A stretch of 22,815 nt of DNA. It comes from a virus. Location of the stretch: positions 1-22,815 of IMG/VR virus record IMGVR_UViG_3300020160_000370; one strand, 5' to 3'. Shown here one piece after another: positions 7,397 through 14,671 of the stretch; position 1 is the stretch's first letter; every line of letters begins with the position of its first letter. The position numbers and the translations under genes were made by a program. Under the pieces are notes generated by a model. The model did no database searches and had not been told where the DNA came from. It saw nothing but the letters and a program-made list of their open reading frames with translations.

Positions 7397-7711
7397 ATGG
7401 CTTCATTCAGCGTCCAGAGCGCCAAGCACGCCACCCTGACCGCCGCCACCGTCGATTCGGTCACGCTCGCCCAGCAGGGCCGGTACATCCAGATCGTGCA
7501 CCGTGGCGCCGCAGCGAACCCGCTCTACATCTCGGCCGGCAAGGTTCCGACCGACCCGACCTCGGGTGGCGACAACTTCATCGCCGTCATCGCCGGGTCG
7601 CCGCTCGTGATCCCGTGGCCCGCCGATTCGGTGTCCACCACCACCGTCAAGGTCATCTCGGCTGGCGCCGAGCCCTACTCGGTGCAGGTGCTGAACGATC
7701 GGTTGAGCTGA
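7397..7711 (+). CDS. Small beta-rich structural protein, unknown
   Basis: This 104-residue protein is rich in Ser, Thr, Ala and Val, with alternating hydrophobic strands (VTLAQQGRYIQIVHRG, NFIAVIAGSPLVIPW, TTTVKVISAG). This looks like a compact beta-sandwich such as those of capsid decoration or head-fibre proteins. ATG 7397 is served by AAGGA 7 nt upstream, and the adaptor gene follows within 3 nt. Function is inferred from fold type and location only. Confidence 0.72.
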   Translation: MASFSVQSAKHATLTAATVDSVTLAQQGRYIQIVHRGAAANPLYISAGKVPTDPTSGGDNFIAVIAGSPLVIPWPADSVSTTTVKVISAGAEPYSVQVLNDRLS

Positions 7712-7713
7712 CC

Positions 7714-8331
7714 ATGAACCGGGGGCAACTTCGCGCGGCACTCACAAGCCGCCTCGGCATCCCTGCGACCGGTGACGGCCTGCTTGATCCGAACACGCTC
7801 AACGACCTCATCGGTGTCGCCCTGCGCGACATCAGCGTGGAGTCGGACTGGCCGTGGCTGCTCACGTCGGCACCGCTGACGTTCAACGGCGACACCGCCA
7901 CCGCGCCCACCGACATGGTGAAGGCCCGCGAGTTGAAGCTCAACAACCGGCGCGCCAAGTACGCGCCGCTGTCCGAGTTCCTAGACGCACAGGGCCAGCG
8001 CGTCGTGCATGTGTGGACGACCATCGGGGTCGATGTGATCCTGTCCCCGACCCCGGGCACCGCGCCGACCGACCCGTTCCTGTACTACATCCAGTCCGAG
8101 CCGGAACTGTCGGCCGACACGGCATCGCCGCTGCTCCCCGACACCTACCACCAGGTGCTGCTCGCACGCGCCGCATACCACGCGAACACCCGCCGCAACC
8201 GGTTCGAGGAAGCGATGCGCGACGACAACGAGTACCAGTTGCTCGTCCGCAAGATGAAGGACTCGGCGTGGGCGCGCTCGGGTCCGCGCACCATCCGTGC
8301 CGCCGGCACCTCGAACTGGGCGACTTGGTGA
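7714..8331 (+). CDS. Head-to-tail adaptor protein (podovirus/SU10-like adaptor)
   Basis: This 205-residue protein probably forms the ring beneath the portal. The N-terminus carries the pattern common in such adaptors: a short helix (RGQLRAALTSRLGI), then a helix ending in RDISVESDWPWLLTS (about residues 39-53), then strands with a PTDMVKARELKLNN segment (about 66-79) and the APLSEFLDAQG stretch. The C-terminal half has a long helical region (TYHQVLLARAAYHANTRRN). Position between head genes and the probable nozzle fits. The start is ATG 7714, 2 nt after the previous stop; the frame is open far upstream but that portion overlaps two genes. TGA shares one base with the next ATG. Confidence 0.78.
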   Translation: MNRGQLRAALTSRLGIPATGDGLLDPNTLNDLIGVALRDISVESDWPWLLTSAPLTFNGDTATAPTDMVKARELKLNNRRAKYAPLSEFLDAQGQRVVHVWTTIGVDVILSPTPGTAPTDPFLYYIQSEPELSADTASPLLPDTYHQVLLARAAYHANTRRNRFEEAMRDDNEYQLLVRKMKDSAWARSGPRTIRAAGTSNWATW

Positions 8332-9776
8332 TGGCCCGCAAGTTCGATGTGGAGTGGGACGACTTCTCGGGCGGCTACTACGTCGGCAGGTCCGATGCCC
8401 GCCAGCCGAAGAACACATGGCGCGGCAATGACGTGATGGTCGCACAGCACGATCAGATGCTCGTGCCTGCTGCGCCGATCGAGATTGCGAACAACTGGGC
8501 GGGCACCGTCCTCAACTCGTTCGGGCCGATCCTCATGGACGGGATCTACCTGTACGCGTTCGATGACCTCGACCCGTTCCTCATGTGGGAGCTTCCCGTC
8601 CTCACCGACTGGGATGGCGTCTCGCCGCTCAACTCGTACACGTTCACCACGAACACCCCGACCGGGCGCGGGGTCGTGGCGGGCGGCTACCTCGTGATGC
8701 CGACCGACGCCGCGTTCATCGCCACCTACAACCTGTCCACGAACGTCACGTCCACCGCCACCGCCGGCCCCGCCATCGTCACCGACATGGCTCAGTGGGG
8801 CGAGTTCACGATGGCATGGAACGGCAGCACGAACCGCCTGTACTACTCGGCGCCGGCGAACCCGTTGTCGTGGTCGAGCGCCAACTACTACGACATCGGC
8901 AAGCCCGGTGACCGCATCCTGACCTGCGCCGCCGCACTCGGCACCCTGTACGTCGGCACCGAGGGCGCGTGGTACGCCCTGACCGGCGTCCCCGGCGCGT
9001 CCATCTCGGTGCGTCAGATCACCTACACCGGCGCCTCGTCGGCGTACTCCACCCCCGACCTCAACGGCGTCGTGTTCGCAGGTGGCTACAACGGCCACAC
9101 CCCCGTCGCTGCGCTCGCCGGTTCCCGGTTGCAGCCCGTCATCTACGACGCCTCGAGCGCCACCACCACCGCCGACGTGCACCCCGCCGACCAGTACCTC
9201 GTTGGCGACCCCGGCGACGTGACCGGCGAGTCGCTGTGGGTGCGCGCGCCCGAGGGCTCGTGGTCGAAGCTCGGCGCCGAGGTGTCCCGTGGGTTCCCGG
9301 CCGACCGGTCGATCTACTTCGAGTCGGCGTCCCGCGTCTACTACATCGCCAACGGCATCGTGTGCCGCCAGAAGCTCGACGTGCACGACCCGCCGCTCGA
9401 CGCCGCCGGCACATCGTTCCAGACGTGCGCCGCCATCCTGTCGGACTACCAGGCCAACTCCCCGTTCCGTGTGGACGAGGTGATCGTAGAACTGTCGCTC
9501 GGCGTCACCGCCGCCAACTCGCCGCGCCGCAGCGTGTCGTGCGCCGTGGAGCAGACCTCGGTCCCGGTGGAGGCATCCTCCACCACCGGGTTCTCCACCA
9601 ACACGTCGGACAACCAGACGTACCTCATGCCCGGGATGGCGCAGGCCACCAACAACGAGCGCGTCACCGTCCGCTTCCGACCTAACAACGCAGGCGCGTC
9701 GTACACCGCCGCCCCTCGCATCACGCTCGAGGGCGTCAAGCTGCGCCGAGTCATCATGCGGTGCACGGAGACGTAA
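8331..9776 (+). CDS. Probable tail nozzle / tail hub protein (beta-propeller-like)
   Basis: This 481-residue protein starts with a conserved-looking FSGGYYVG segment. It continues as repeated beta-rich blocks with aromatic-glycine turns (YLYAFDDLDPFLMWEL, GEFTMAWNGSTNRLYYSA, GTLYVGTEGAWYAL, DRSIYFESASRVYYI). These resemble blades of a propeller, as in T7 gp12 or P22 gp10 type nozzle proteins that extend the DNA channel below the adaptor. The C-terminus (about residues 370-480) looks like a separate beta domain that could hold fibres. Start and stop are coupled to both neighbours through TGATG and TAATG. The nozzle role comes from order, size and blade-like pattern, not from a catalytic motif. 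Confidence 0.7.
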   Translation: MARKFDVEWDDFSGGYYVGRSDARQPKNTWRGNDVMVAQHDQMLVPAAPIEIANNWAGTVLNSFGPILMDGIYLYAFDDLDPFLMWELPVLTDWDGVSPLNSYTFTTNTPTGRGVVAGGYLVMPTDAAFIATYNLSTNVTSTATAGPAIVTDMAQWGEFTMAWNGSTNRLYYSAPANPLSWSSANYYDIGKPGDRILTCAAALGTLYVGTEGAWYALTGVPGASISVRQITYTGASSAYSTPDLNGVVFAGGYNGHTPVAALAGSRLQPVIYDASSATTTADVHPADQYLVGDPGDVTGESLWVRAPEGSWSKLGAEVSRGFPADRSIYFESASRVYYIANGIVCRQKLDVHDPPLDAAGTSFQTCAAILSDYQANSPFRVDEVIVELSLGVTAANSPRRSVSCAVEQTSVPVEASSTTGFSTNTSDNQTYLMPGMAQATNNERVTVRFRPNNAGASYTAAPRITLEGVKLRRVIMRCTET

Positions 9777-10258
9777 TGGCCCGCCAGTTCCGATTCACCG
9801 ACCGTTGGCGCACGTCGCTCCGTGGCGTCCACCCCGAGGACACGACGACCACGCTCGACCAGCGCGACCTCGAGCTGGAAGGCTGGCTCGACAACGCGTT
9901 CCCGGTCGCCTACCGGGCGGCGCAGACCGCAGTCGGTTTCGCCACCACGACCACGCCGGTGACGGCCGTGTCGCAGGTCGTCCCCATGCGCCGCCACGAC
10001 CAGGCGCTCGTGTTCGGCGTGTTCGACGTGGACGCCGGCACCGCCCTGTTCTCGGGCGAGCTGTTCGTCAACGGCACCTTGCAGGCGGGCAAGGCGCACC
10101 ACTTCGGCACCGCCCGAGACACCGTTCCCCAGACGTGGCTCTACACCGCCACCGCCGATGGCGCAGTCACGTTCGACTTGCGCGTGTCGCACATCGGTGG
10201 CACTGCGTTCACCATCCGTCCCGCCAACACGACCATCGCCGTGCTGCACCTGAGGTGA
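9776..10258 (+). CDS. Small beta-rich virion protein, possible tail appendage
   Basis: The product is 160 residues. A basic/aromatic N-terminus (RQFRFTDRWRTSLRG) and a short helix (LDQRDLELEGWLDNAF) are followed by regular beta strands with Ala/Thr/Gly turns (QALVFGVFDVDAGTALFSGELFVNGT). The N-terminal helix plus a C-terminal beta sandwich would suit a short trimeric appendage attached to the nozzle, but this is inference. It overlaps the nozzle stop (TAATG). Its TGA lies in TGAGGTGACC, which gives the amidase gene its ribosome site. Confidence 0.68.
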   Translation: MARQFRFTDRWRTSLRGVHPEDTTTTLDQRDLELEGWLDNAFPVAYRAAQTAVGFATTTTPVTAVSQVVPMRRHDQALVFGVFDVDAGTALFSGELFVNGTLQAGKAHHFGTARDTVPQTWLYTATADGAVTFDLRVSHIGGTAFTIRPANTTIAVLHLR

Positions 10259-10262
10259 CCCC

Positions 10263-11174
10263 ATGACCGTTCATCCCTCCCGCTACTCGACCTCTGCCGT
10301 GCAACAGCCGAAGCGGCTGATCGTCGTGCACACGTCCGAGTCGGGCGACGGTTCGATGCAGAACCTCATCAACATCATGGCGACCCCAGGCACGCAGACG
10401 GTCCCCGGGTCGAACCCGCCCCGCCTGTTCGGCTCGGCGTACCACGCTGTCGCTGACGGCACCACCGGCAACTACGTGCAGTTGCTCCCGGGCTCGGCAG
10501 GCCCGTACGCCAACGGTGGCGCCAACAAGTTCGCCTGGTCGATCTGCTGCCCCGGGCGCGCCTCGCAGACCCGCGCCGAGTGGCTGGACCCGATGAGCCG
10601 GAATCAGATCCGTGCGTGCGCCAAGTTCATCGTGGACAAGGCGAAAGCCGATGGCATCCCGCTCACCCGTGTGTCGCCACCGCAGATGGTCAACGGCGCC
10701 AAGGGCTACTGCGGCCATGTGGACGTGACCTACGCCTGGCACCAGTCCACGCACACCGATCCCGGCCCGAACTTCCCGTGGGACGTGCTGGCCGACGACA
10801 TCCGCGCACTGAGCACCCCGATTCCCCCCGCACCTCAACCCCCGATGGAGGATGGCATGATCCCGCTCAACCCACCCGTACGCGTCTACGACTCCCGGCA
10901 GGCGACGGCGTTCGCTGCTGGCGAGACGCGCGAGATCCCGGTGTCGATGGGCGGGCGCGCCGCTGCGCTGAACATCACCGTCACCGCACCGCAGGCCAAG
11001 GGCCATGTGACCGTGTGGACCGAGGGCGACGTGCCGCCCACGTCGAACGTCAACTACGACGCCGGCGAGACGATCGCCAACCACGCCATCGTCGCGCTCG
11101 CCAACTCGTCGGTGAAGGTGCGCTCCACCGCAGCGTGCCACATCATCATCGACACGCAGGCCGTGTGGGAGTGA
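10263..11174 (+). CDS. Endolysin: N-acetylmuramoyl-L-alanine amidase with actinobacterial-type C-terminal domain
   Basis: This 303-residue protein is predicted to cut the amide bond between muramic acid and the stem peptide to lyse the host. The amidase-2/AmpD-like domain (about residues 1-182) shows zinc ligands H23 (VVHTSES), H152 (CGHVDV) and D166 (HTDPGPNFPW), with H61 in YHAVAD. H164 sits where AmpD has its catalytic lysine. A Pro-rich linker (about 186-196) leads to a C-terminal domain (about 200-303) of the PVRVYDSR...LNITVTAP...TSNVNYDAGETIANHAIV...IIDTQAV type. From memory, this resembles domains repeated in secreted actinobacterial and acidimicrobial proteins, and it probably targets the cell surface. 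The ribosome site GAGGTGA is 4 nt before the ATG. There is no signal peptide, so release needs a holin. Confidence 0.9.
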   Translation: MTVHPSRYSTSAVQQPKRLIVVHTSESGDGSMQNLINIMATPGTQTVPGSNPPRLFGSAYHAVADGTTGNYVQLLPGSAGPYANGGANKFAWSICCPGRASQTRAEWLDPMSRNQIRACAKFIVDKAKADGIPLTRVSPPQMVNGAKGYCGHVDVTYAWHQSTHTDPGPNFPWDVLADDIRALSTPIPPAPQPPMEDGMIPLNPPVRVYDSRQATAFAAGETREIPVSMGGRAAALNITVTAPQAKGHVTVWTEGDVPPTSNVNYDAGETIANHAIVALANSSVKVRSTAACHIIIDTQAVWE

Positions 11175-11176
11175 CC

Positions 11177-11482
11177 ATGCACGGCATCGCAATCGCGTGG
11201 GAGGAACACGGGGAGACGATCATCCGTGTCGCCGCCATTCTCGTCGCCTTCGGCGCCATCGTCGGCATGGCGAACAAGTGGGCCGTCCAGCCGATCATCC
11301 GGTGGGGCAAGCGCGTCGAGCGCGCCCTTGACGCCGTGGAGAGCCAGCTCCTGACGAACAACGGTGGGAGCACGACCAAGGACCGGCTCGAGGACATCCA
11401 GAAGCAGACCAAGGCCATCAACACCCATGTCGGCACGCTCGAAAGGCGAGTGCGTCGGCTCGAGAAGGAGAAGAATCCATGA
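11177..11482 (+). CDS. Lysis-cassette membrane protein with coiled coil (holin or accessory)
   Basis: This 101-residue protein has an N-terminal hydrophobic segment (IIRVAAILVAFGAIVGM, about residues 15-31). A basic stretch (RWGKRVERALDAVESQL) and a helical coiled coil ending in RRVRRLEKEKNP follow. Location directly after the endolysin and overlap with the small holin suggest a lysis role. Actinophage cassettes often carry a one-pass membrane protein with coiled coil (the DUF2746 type is a candidate comparison). GGGAG lies 5 nt before ATG 11177. Whether it forms the hole or regulates it cannot be told from sequence. Confidence 0.72.
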   Translation: MHGIAIAWEEHGETIIRVAAILVAFGAIVGMANKWAVQPIIRWGKRVERALDAVESQLLTNNGGSTTKDRLEDIQKQTKAINTHVGTLERRVRRLEKEKNP

Positions 11483-11646
11483 GCAAGTACGCGAAGTTCA
11501 TCGCCGCCATCGTCGCCGCCCTGACCGTGCTCGGCACGCAGATCGCGGACAACGACCTGTCGCGCGCCGACGCCATCGCGGTCGTCGTCGCCTTCCTCGG
11601 GGCGCTCGGCGTGTACGCCGTCCCCAACAAGCCCGCCCAGCAGTAG
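11479..11646 (+). CDS. Small holin with two hydrophobic segments
   Basis: This 55-residue protein carries two hydrophobic segments, FIAAIVAALTVLGTQIA (about residues 7-23) and AIAVVVAFLGALGVYAV (about 32-48). They are joined by a short charged turn (DNDLSRAD), and the tail is PNKPAQQ. The GVYAVPN ending resembles small actinophage holins I remember. Holins collect in the inner membrane and open it so the signal-less endolysin can reach the wall. The start ATG 11479 overlaps the preceding stop (ATGA), and AAGGAG sits 8 nt upstream. The gene is followed by a gap with a promoter-like motif. Confidence 0.8.
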   Translation: MSKYAKFIAAIVAALTVLGTQIADNDLSRADAIAVVVAFLGALGVYAVPNKPAQQ

Positions 11647-11648
11647 CA

Positions 11649-11676
11649 CATGGTGCACCTCGCTGTGCACTACCAT
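11649..11676 (+). promoter_or_regulatory. Promoter-like motif before 11710 (CATGGT-N16-TACCAT)
   Basis: CATGGT (11649-11654) and TACCAT (11671-11676) are spaced 16 nt apart in a 63-nt gap. The same pair, with TACGAT, lies before 13832. Two GTGCAC palindromes (11654-11659 and 11665-11670) sit between or within the boxes, so a dyad overlaps the putative polymerase site, as in an operator. A small GGCC-GTGA-GGCC hairpin (11678-11689) follows. Confidence 0.4.
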
Positions 11677-11709
11677 CGGCCGTGAGGCCACGTCACGAAG
11701 GAGCCAGCG

Positions 11710-12189
11710 ATGGCACGTCATTCCGCATCCGGCACCACCGTCGCCGCACTGGCGAACGGCAACGCCATCTGCTCGATCGTCCCCGGCGCATCGACCAACT
11801 TCAAGCTCCTGCGCGCCTGCTTCGGCATCTCGACGGCAGGCAACACCCCGACCGACTTCCAGATCGCTGTCGGACTGAACCGGGCCACCGCTCGTGGCAC
11901 CAGCTCGGGCACGGCGACGATCAACAAGTTCGATCCGCTGTCGCCCACCACGTCGATCACCGCCGTGGACAACGCCTGGTCCGCACAGCCGACGCTCGCC
12001 GCCGCCGACGCGCAGACGTTCGCGTTCAACAGCAGGGGCAACGCCGACCTGTACTACGGCACCGGCACCGGCGCCGACGACTTCGCCTCCACCTCCGGTG
12101 CAGCGAACGCCGTCGTGTTCGTCCACCGCAGCGGCGCAGCACTGCCGACCAACCACAGCATCGTGTGGACGGTCGAGTGGGAAGATTGA
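11710..12189 (+). CDS. Beta-rich virion protein, unknown (appendage or head fibre candidate)
   Basis: This 159-residue protein is rich in Ala, Thr, Ser and Gly with regular beta strands (FKLLRACFGIST, PTDFQIAVGLNRAT, AQTFAFNSRGNADLYYG) and ends in SIVWTVEWED. ATG 11710 has a strong AAGGAG at 11698-11703. It is the first of three successive small beta proteins after the lysis genes (11710, 12191 and 12584) that may form one appendage. No enzymatic motif or named family is recognised. Confidence 0.72.
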   Translation: MARHSASGTTVAALANGNAICSIVPGASTNFKLLRACFGISTAGNTPTDFQIAVGLNRATARGTSSGTATINKFDPLSPTTSITAVDNAWSAQPTLAAADAQTFAFNSRGNADLYYGTGTGADDFASTSGAANAVVFVHRSGAALPTNHSIVWTVEWED

Positions 12190-12190
12190 C

Positions 12191-12571
12191 ATGGGCGCAC
12201 AGGGCACGACGACCATCAACTTCGGGGCGTTCCCCGGCGGGTCGGACGCCTCGGTCGCCGTGACCGGGCAGGCGTCCATCCTCGCCGGGTCGCTCGTGGA
12301 GGCGTGGCTGTTCCCTGCTGCCACGGCAGATCACAGTGCGGACGAGCATGTCGTGGAGACGATCAAGGTGGTTGCGGGCAACGTGGTCGCTGGCACCGGG
12401 TTCACGATCTACGCGGTGAACACGAGCACGCTCAACGAGCCGCTGTCCAAGGCGGGGGTGGCGACGTTCCGCAGCGCGGCGACCTCGGTCTACGGGTACG
12501 GCGGCGAAACGTCTGGCGGCATCGGCACGCGCCTCTATGGCACATGGTCCGTGGCGTGGGTATGGAACTGA
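12191..12571 (+). CDS. Small virion protein of a widespread phage family, unknown function
   Basis: The product is 126 residues. The text is of a type I recall from many unrelated phages: GTTTINFGAFPG, then VTGQASI, SLVEAW, TADHSADEHVVE, GTGFTIYAVNT and a final YGTWSVAWVWN. In those genomes it also lies among tail or appendage genes and is annotated as hypothetical. It is probably a beta-sandwich virion component. The start is 1 nt after the previous TGA. The family memory could not be verified here, and its role is unknown. Confidence 0.75.
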   Translation: MGAQGTTTINFGAFPGGSDASVAVTGQASILAGSLVEAWLFPAATADHSADEHVVETIKVVAGNVVAGTGFTIYAVNTSTLNEPLSKAGVATFRSAATSVYGYGGETSGGIGTRLYGTWSVAWVWN

Positions 12572-12583
12572 GAGAGGACTGAC

Positions 12584-13243
12584 ATGGCTATCCAGATCCA
12601 GGGCAACGGCGGCGTCGTCGCAGAAGTTGACGGGACCACCTACCGCGCACTGCGCGTCACGCACCGCCCGCTGGACGCTGGCGCGTTCGGTCACTACCGC
12701 CTGTCCACCACCGTCGCGCTCGTCGTCACGCAAGCGGCGAACGGCACCCTGTTCAGCTTCCGATGGGGTGACGCCTCCCGCCTGTGCGCGGTGAACTACA
12801 TCCGTCTCGAGGTGCAGCAGACTGCCGCCGCGACCGCCACCATCGCCCCGGTGTTCGAGGTGTTGCAGGCCCGCTCGTTCACCGCGTCGGACTCGGCTGG
12901 TACTGCGCTCACCTTGACGGGTAACAGCTTCAAGAAGCGCACCAGTTTCGGCACCACGCTCGCGACCGACATCCGCAAGTCGGCGGTTGCTGCCGGCCTG
13001 ACGGTCGGCACCCGCACCCTGGACGCCGATCCGATCATGCAGATGGGCACCGTTCAGACGATCACGAACGTGAACGCCACCACGTACGCAAAGCAGATCG
13101 ACTTCTCGGACGGCACCGACCACCCGTTGGTGTTCGCCCAGAACGAGGGCTTCATCGTCCGTGGCCCCACCGTCGTGTTCGGTGCGGCAGGTACGGCCAA
13201 CCTCATCGTTGACGTGGGCTGGACCGAGATCGCGTCGTTCTGA
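12584..13243 (+). CDS. Beta-rich structural protein, unknown
   Basis: The product is 219 residues. An N-terminal strand pair (GGVVAEVDGTTYRALRVTHRP) leads to an aromatic-Ala beta domain (LFSFRWGDASRLCAVNYIRLEVQQ). A middle KKRTSFGTT region and a C-terminal half with PLVFAQNEGFIVRGP and LIVDVGWTEI follow. The pattern of two beta domains around a linker suits a tail or fibre-base protein. The ribosome site GAGAGGA precedes ATG 12584. I recognise comparable proteins from other phages only vaguely and claim no function. Confidence 0.72.
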   Translation: MAIQIQGNGGVVAEVDGTTYRALRVTHRPLDAGAFGHYRLSTTVALVVTQAANGTLFSFRWGDASRLCAVNYIRLEVQQTAAATATIAPVFEVLQARSFTASDSAGTALTLTGNSFKKRTSFGTTLATDIRKSAVAAGLTVGTRTLDADPIMQMGTVQTITNVNATTYAKQIDFSDGTDHPLVFAQNEGFIVRGPTVVFGAAGTANLIVDVGWTEIASF

Positions 13244-13251
13244 GGTGACCG

Positions 13252-13764
13252 TTGTCCCTCCTGCTCTCCCAGGTCGGGGCACCGCCGACTCCACCGTCCG
13301 TCCAACAGGCGATCCCGTGGCCCCGCCGTCCTGCCGCGCCGCGCACACTGCAACGCTCCCGCACGACGGTGGCGTTCGTCGTCACCCCTGCGGCGCCGGC
13401 GGTGCAGTTCTCCCCAGCTCGGCCCCGTCGTCCACAGGTTCCTGTGCAACCACGCAGGGCGCGGCCTGCCGCTCCCGTCGTCCAGCCGGTCGCACGGGTC
13501 GCCCCTGCACGTCCCGCTCCCCGTCTCGTCCCTCGTCCCCGTCCCGTCCGTGCCCCGTCCCTCACGCCTGTCGCCCCGGTGCGCTTCGCTCCGGCCACTC
13601 TCGCCCGACCGCACGCCCCGGGCGCGCCCGGGCGTCTGCGGGTTCCCGTCCGGTTCGTCCCCTCCGAATCGGGCGGGGCACCGCCGGCACCGGACGGCGA
13701 CTTCGGGACGATCATCCTCATTCTCGACACGCCCCGGTTGGAGATGGCATGGGACATCTCGTGA
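13252..13764 (+). CDS. Proline/arginine/alanine-rich basic protein, unknown
   Basis: This 170-residue protein is dominated by Pro, Arg, Ala and Val between about residues 12 and 145 (PAPRLVPRPRPVRAPS-type text). It ends in an ordinary hydrophobic-acidic tail (FGTIILILDTPRLEMAWDIS). It begins at TTG 13252 after TGAGGTGACC, the same ribosome-site arrangement as the amidase gene. A competing frame (GTG 13245 to 13832) has poorer third-base G/C bias and a less protein-like product, so this frame is preferred. The long extended basic region should be unfolded and could bind DNA or the inner capsid surface. That is inference. Confidence 0.6.
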   Translation: MSLLLSQVGAPPTPPSVQQAIPWPRRPAAPRTLQRSRTTVAFVVTPAAPAVQFSPARPRRPQVPVQPRRARPAAPVVQPVARVAPARPAPRLVPRPRPVRAPSLTPVAPVRFAPATLARPHAPGAPGRLRVPVRFVPSESGGAPPAPDGDFGTIILILDTPRLEMAWDIS

Positions 13765-13770
13765 GTGGCG

Positions 13771-13803
13771 CATGGTGGGACCACCAATGCACTACGATGG
13801 TGG
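13771..13803 (+). promoter_or_regulatory. Promoter-like motif before 13832 (CATGGT-N16-TACGAT) with dyad
   Basis: CATGGT (13771-13776) and TACGAT (13793-13798) are 16 nt apart. ATGGTGG is repeated at 13772 and 13797, 25 nt apart, and CCACCA (13781-13786) faces TGGTGG (13798-13803) as an inverted repeat. Seventeen bases ending at 13780 match the coat-gene gap (ending at 5046) at all but one position, so the two gaps share a site. Confidence 0.4.
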
Positions 13804-13831
13804 CAGACCCACGCCCAGGAACTGATGCCTG

Positions 13832-14671
13832 ATGCCGAACCTGTACGCCAACTTCCTGCGGGGCACCCTCACTGCCGACCCGGGCGCAGGCGGCGCCACG
13901 CTCACGTCGGCCGAGCTGGCGTCGATGGCGACGTTCGGCACCCCCGACTTCATGTGGGTCACGCTGGACCCGGCAGGCGTCAACGGCGCACCGGAGATCG
14001 TGAAGATCACCACGCACACCGCCGCCGCCACCACGGCAGCGATGACTCGAGCCCAGCAGGGCACCACCGCCCGGGCGCACCCGGTCGGGACCGCATGGCG
14101 ACAGACGTGGACCCGCGACGACGGCCTGCTGTCCAAGGACTTCTCGGGCACCGCCGCCGCCCGCCCGACCGCGACCGCCGCGCTGGACGGGTACACCTAC
14201 TACGCGACCGACACCGACACCGTGAGCTTCTGTGACGGCACCGGCTGGGTCATCATGTCCGAACCGTCGCAGTCGTTCACCCCGACATGGACGGCTGGCC
14301 TGACCACCACATCGGGCACCAACGTCGGCACCTACAAGCGCGGCGACGGCTGGATCGACGTGCAGGCGCAGTTCACGTTCGGCGCGTCGTCGGCCGTGAC
14401 CGGCAACGTCGTGTTCCAGTATCCGATCGCCGCGTTCGCCACGCCCGGTGCTTCGCAGTTCCAACTCGCGTTCTACGACAGTTCAGCCGCCAACACGTTC
14501 TCTGGCCTGGCGGCAACTCCGAGCACGACGCAGGTCAACGTGTGCGCGGTCGGCACCGCCTCCACCTACGCGGCCGTTGCCGTCTTGAGTTCCACGATCC
14601 CGTTCTCTTGGGCTACCGCCGACGTGATCTACGTCTCGGCCCGCTACCGGATGACCACGAGGTATTCGTGA
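13832..14671 (+). CDS. Tail appendage / minor tail protein
   Basis: This is a 279-residue protein. The first 85 residues follow an appendage pattern I recall from many phages: LYANFLRGTLTADPGAGG, then FMWVTLDPAGVNGAPEIVKIT, then TRAQQGTTARAHPVGT. The middle (YTYYATDTDTVSFCDGTGWV) looks like the glycine-aromatic base of a fibre. The C-terminal 130 residues (FTPTWTAGLTTTSG... to YISARYRM-like VIYVSARYRM) look like a receptor-binding beta head. AGGA lies 11 nt upstream, a weak ribosome site. The stop shares a base with the next ATG. The likely role is host contact. Confidence 0.78.
   Translation: MPNLYANFLRGTLTADPGAGGATLTSAELASMATFGTPDFMWVTLDPAGVNGAPEIVKITTHTAAATTAAMTRAQQGTTARAHPVGTAWRQTWTRDDGLLSKDFSGTAAARPTATAALDGYTYYATDTDTVSFCDGTGWVIMSEPSQSFTPTWTAGLTTTSGTNVGTYKRGDGWIDVQAQFTFGASSAVTGNVVFQYPIAAFATPGASQFQLAFYDSSAANTFSGLAATPSTTQVNVCAVGTASTYAAVAVLSSTIPFSWATADVIYVSARYRMTTRYS

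Noticed and set aside
8145-9386. Long minus-strand frame (413 residues) across the nozzle gene
   Set aside because: Same G+C artefact; the product is Gly/Val/Arg/His text without domain pattern, antisense to a coupled gene.
13161-13832. Alternative frame ending in TGATG at the 13832 gene
   Set aside because: Its stop overlap is attractive, but third-base G/C bias is weaker than in the 13252-13764 frame, the text is less protein-like, and it would cover the promoter-like motif.
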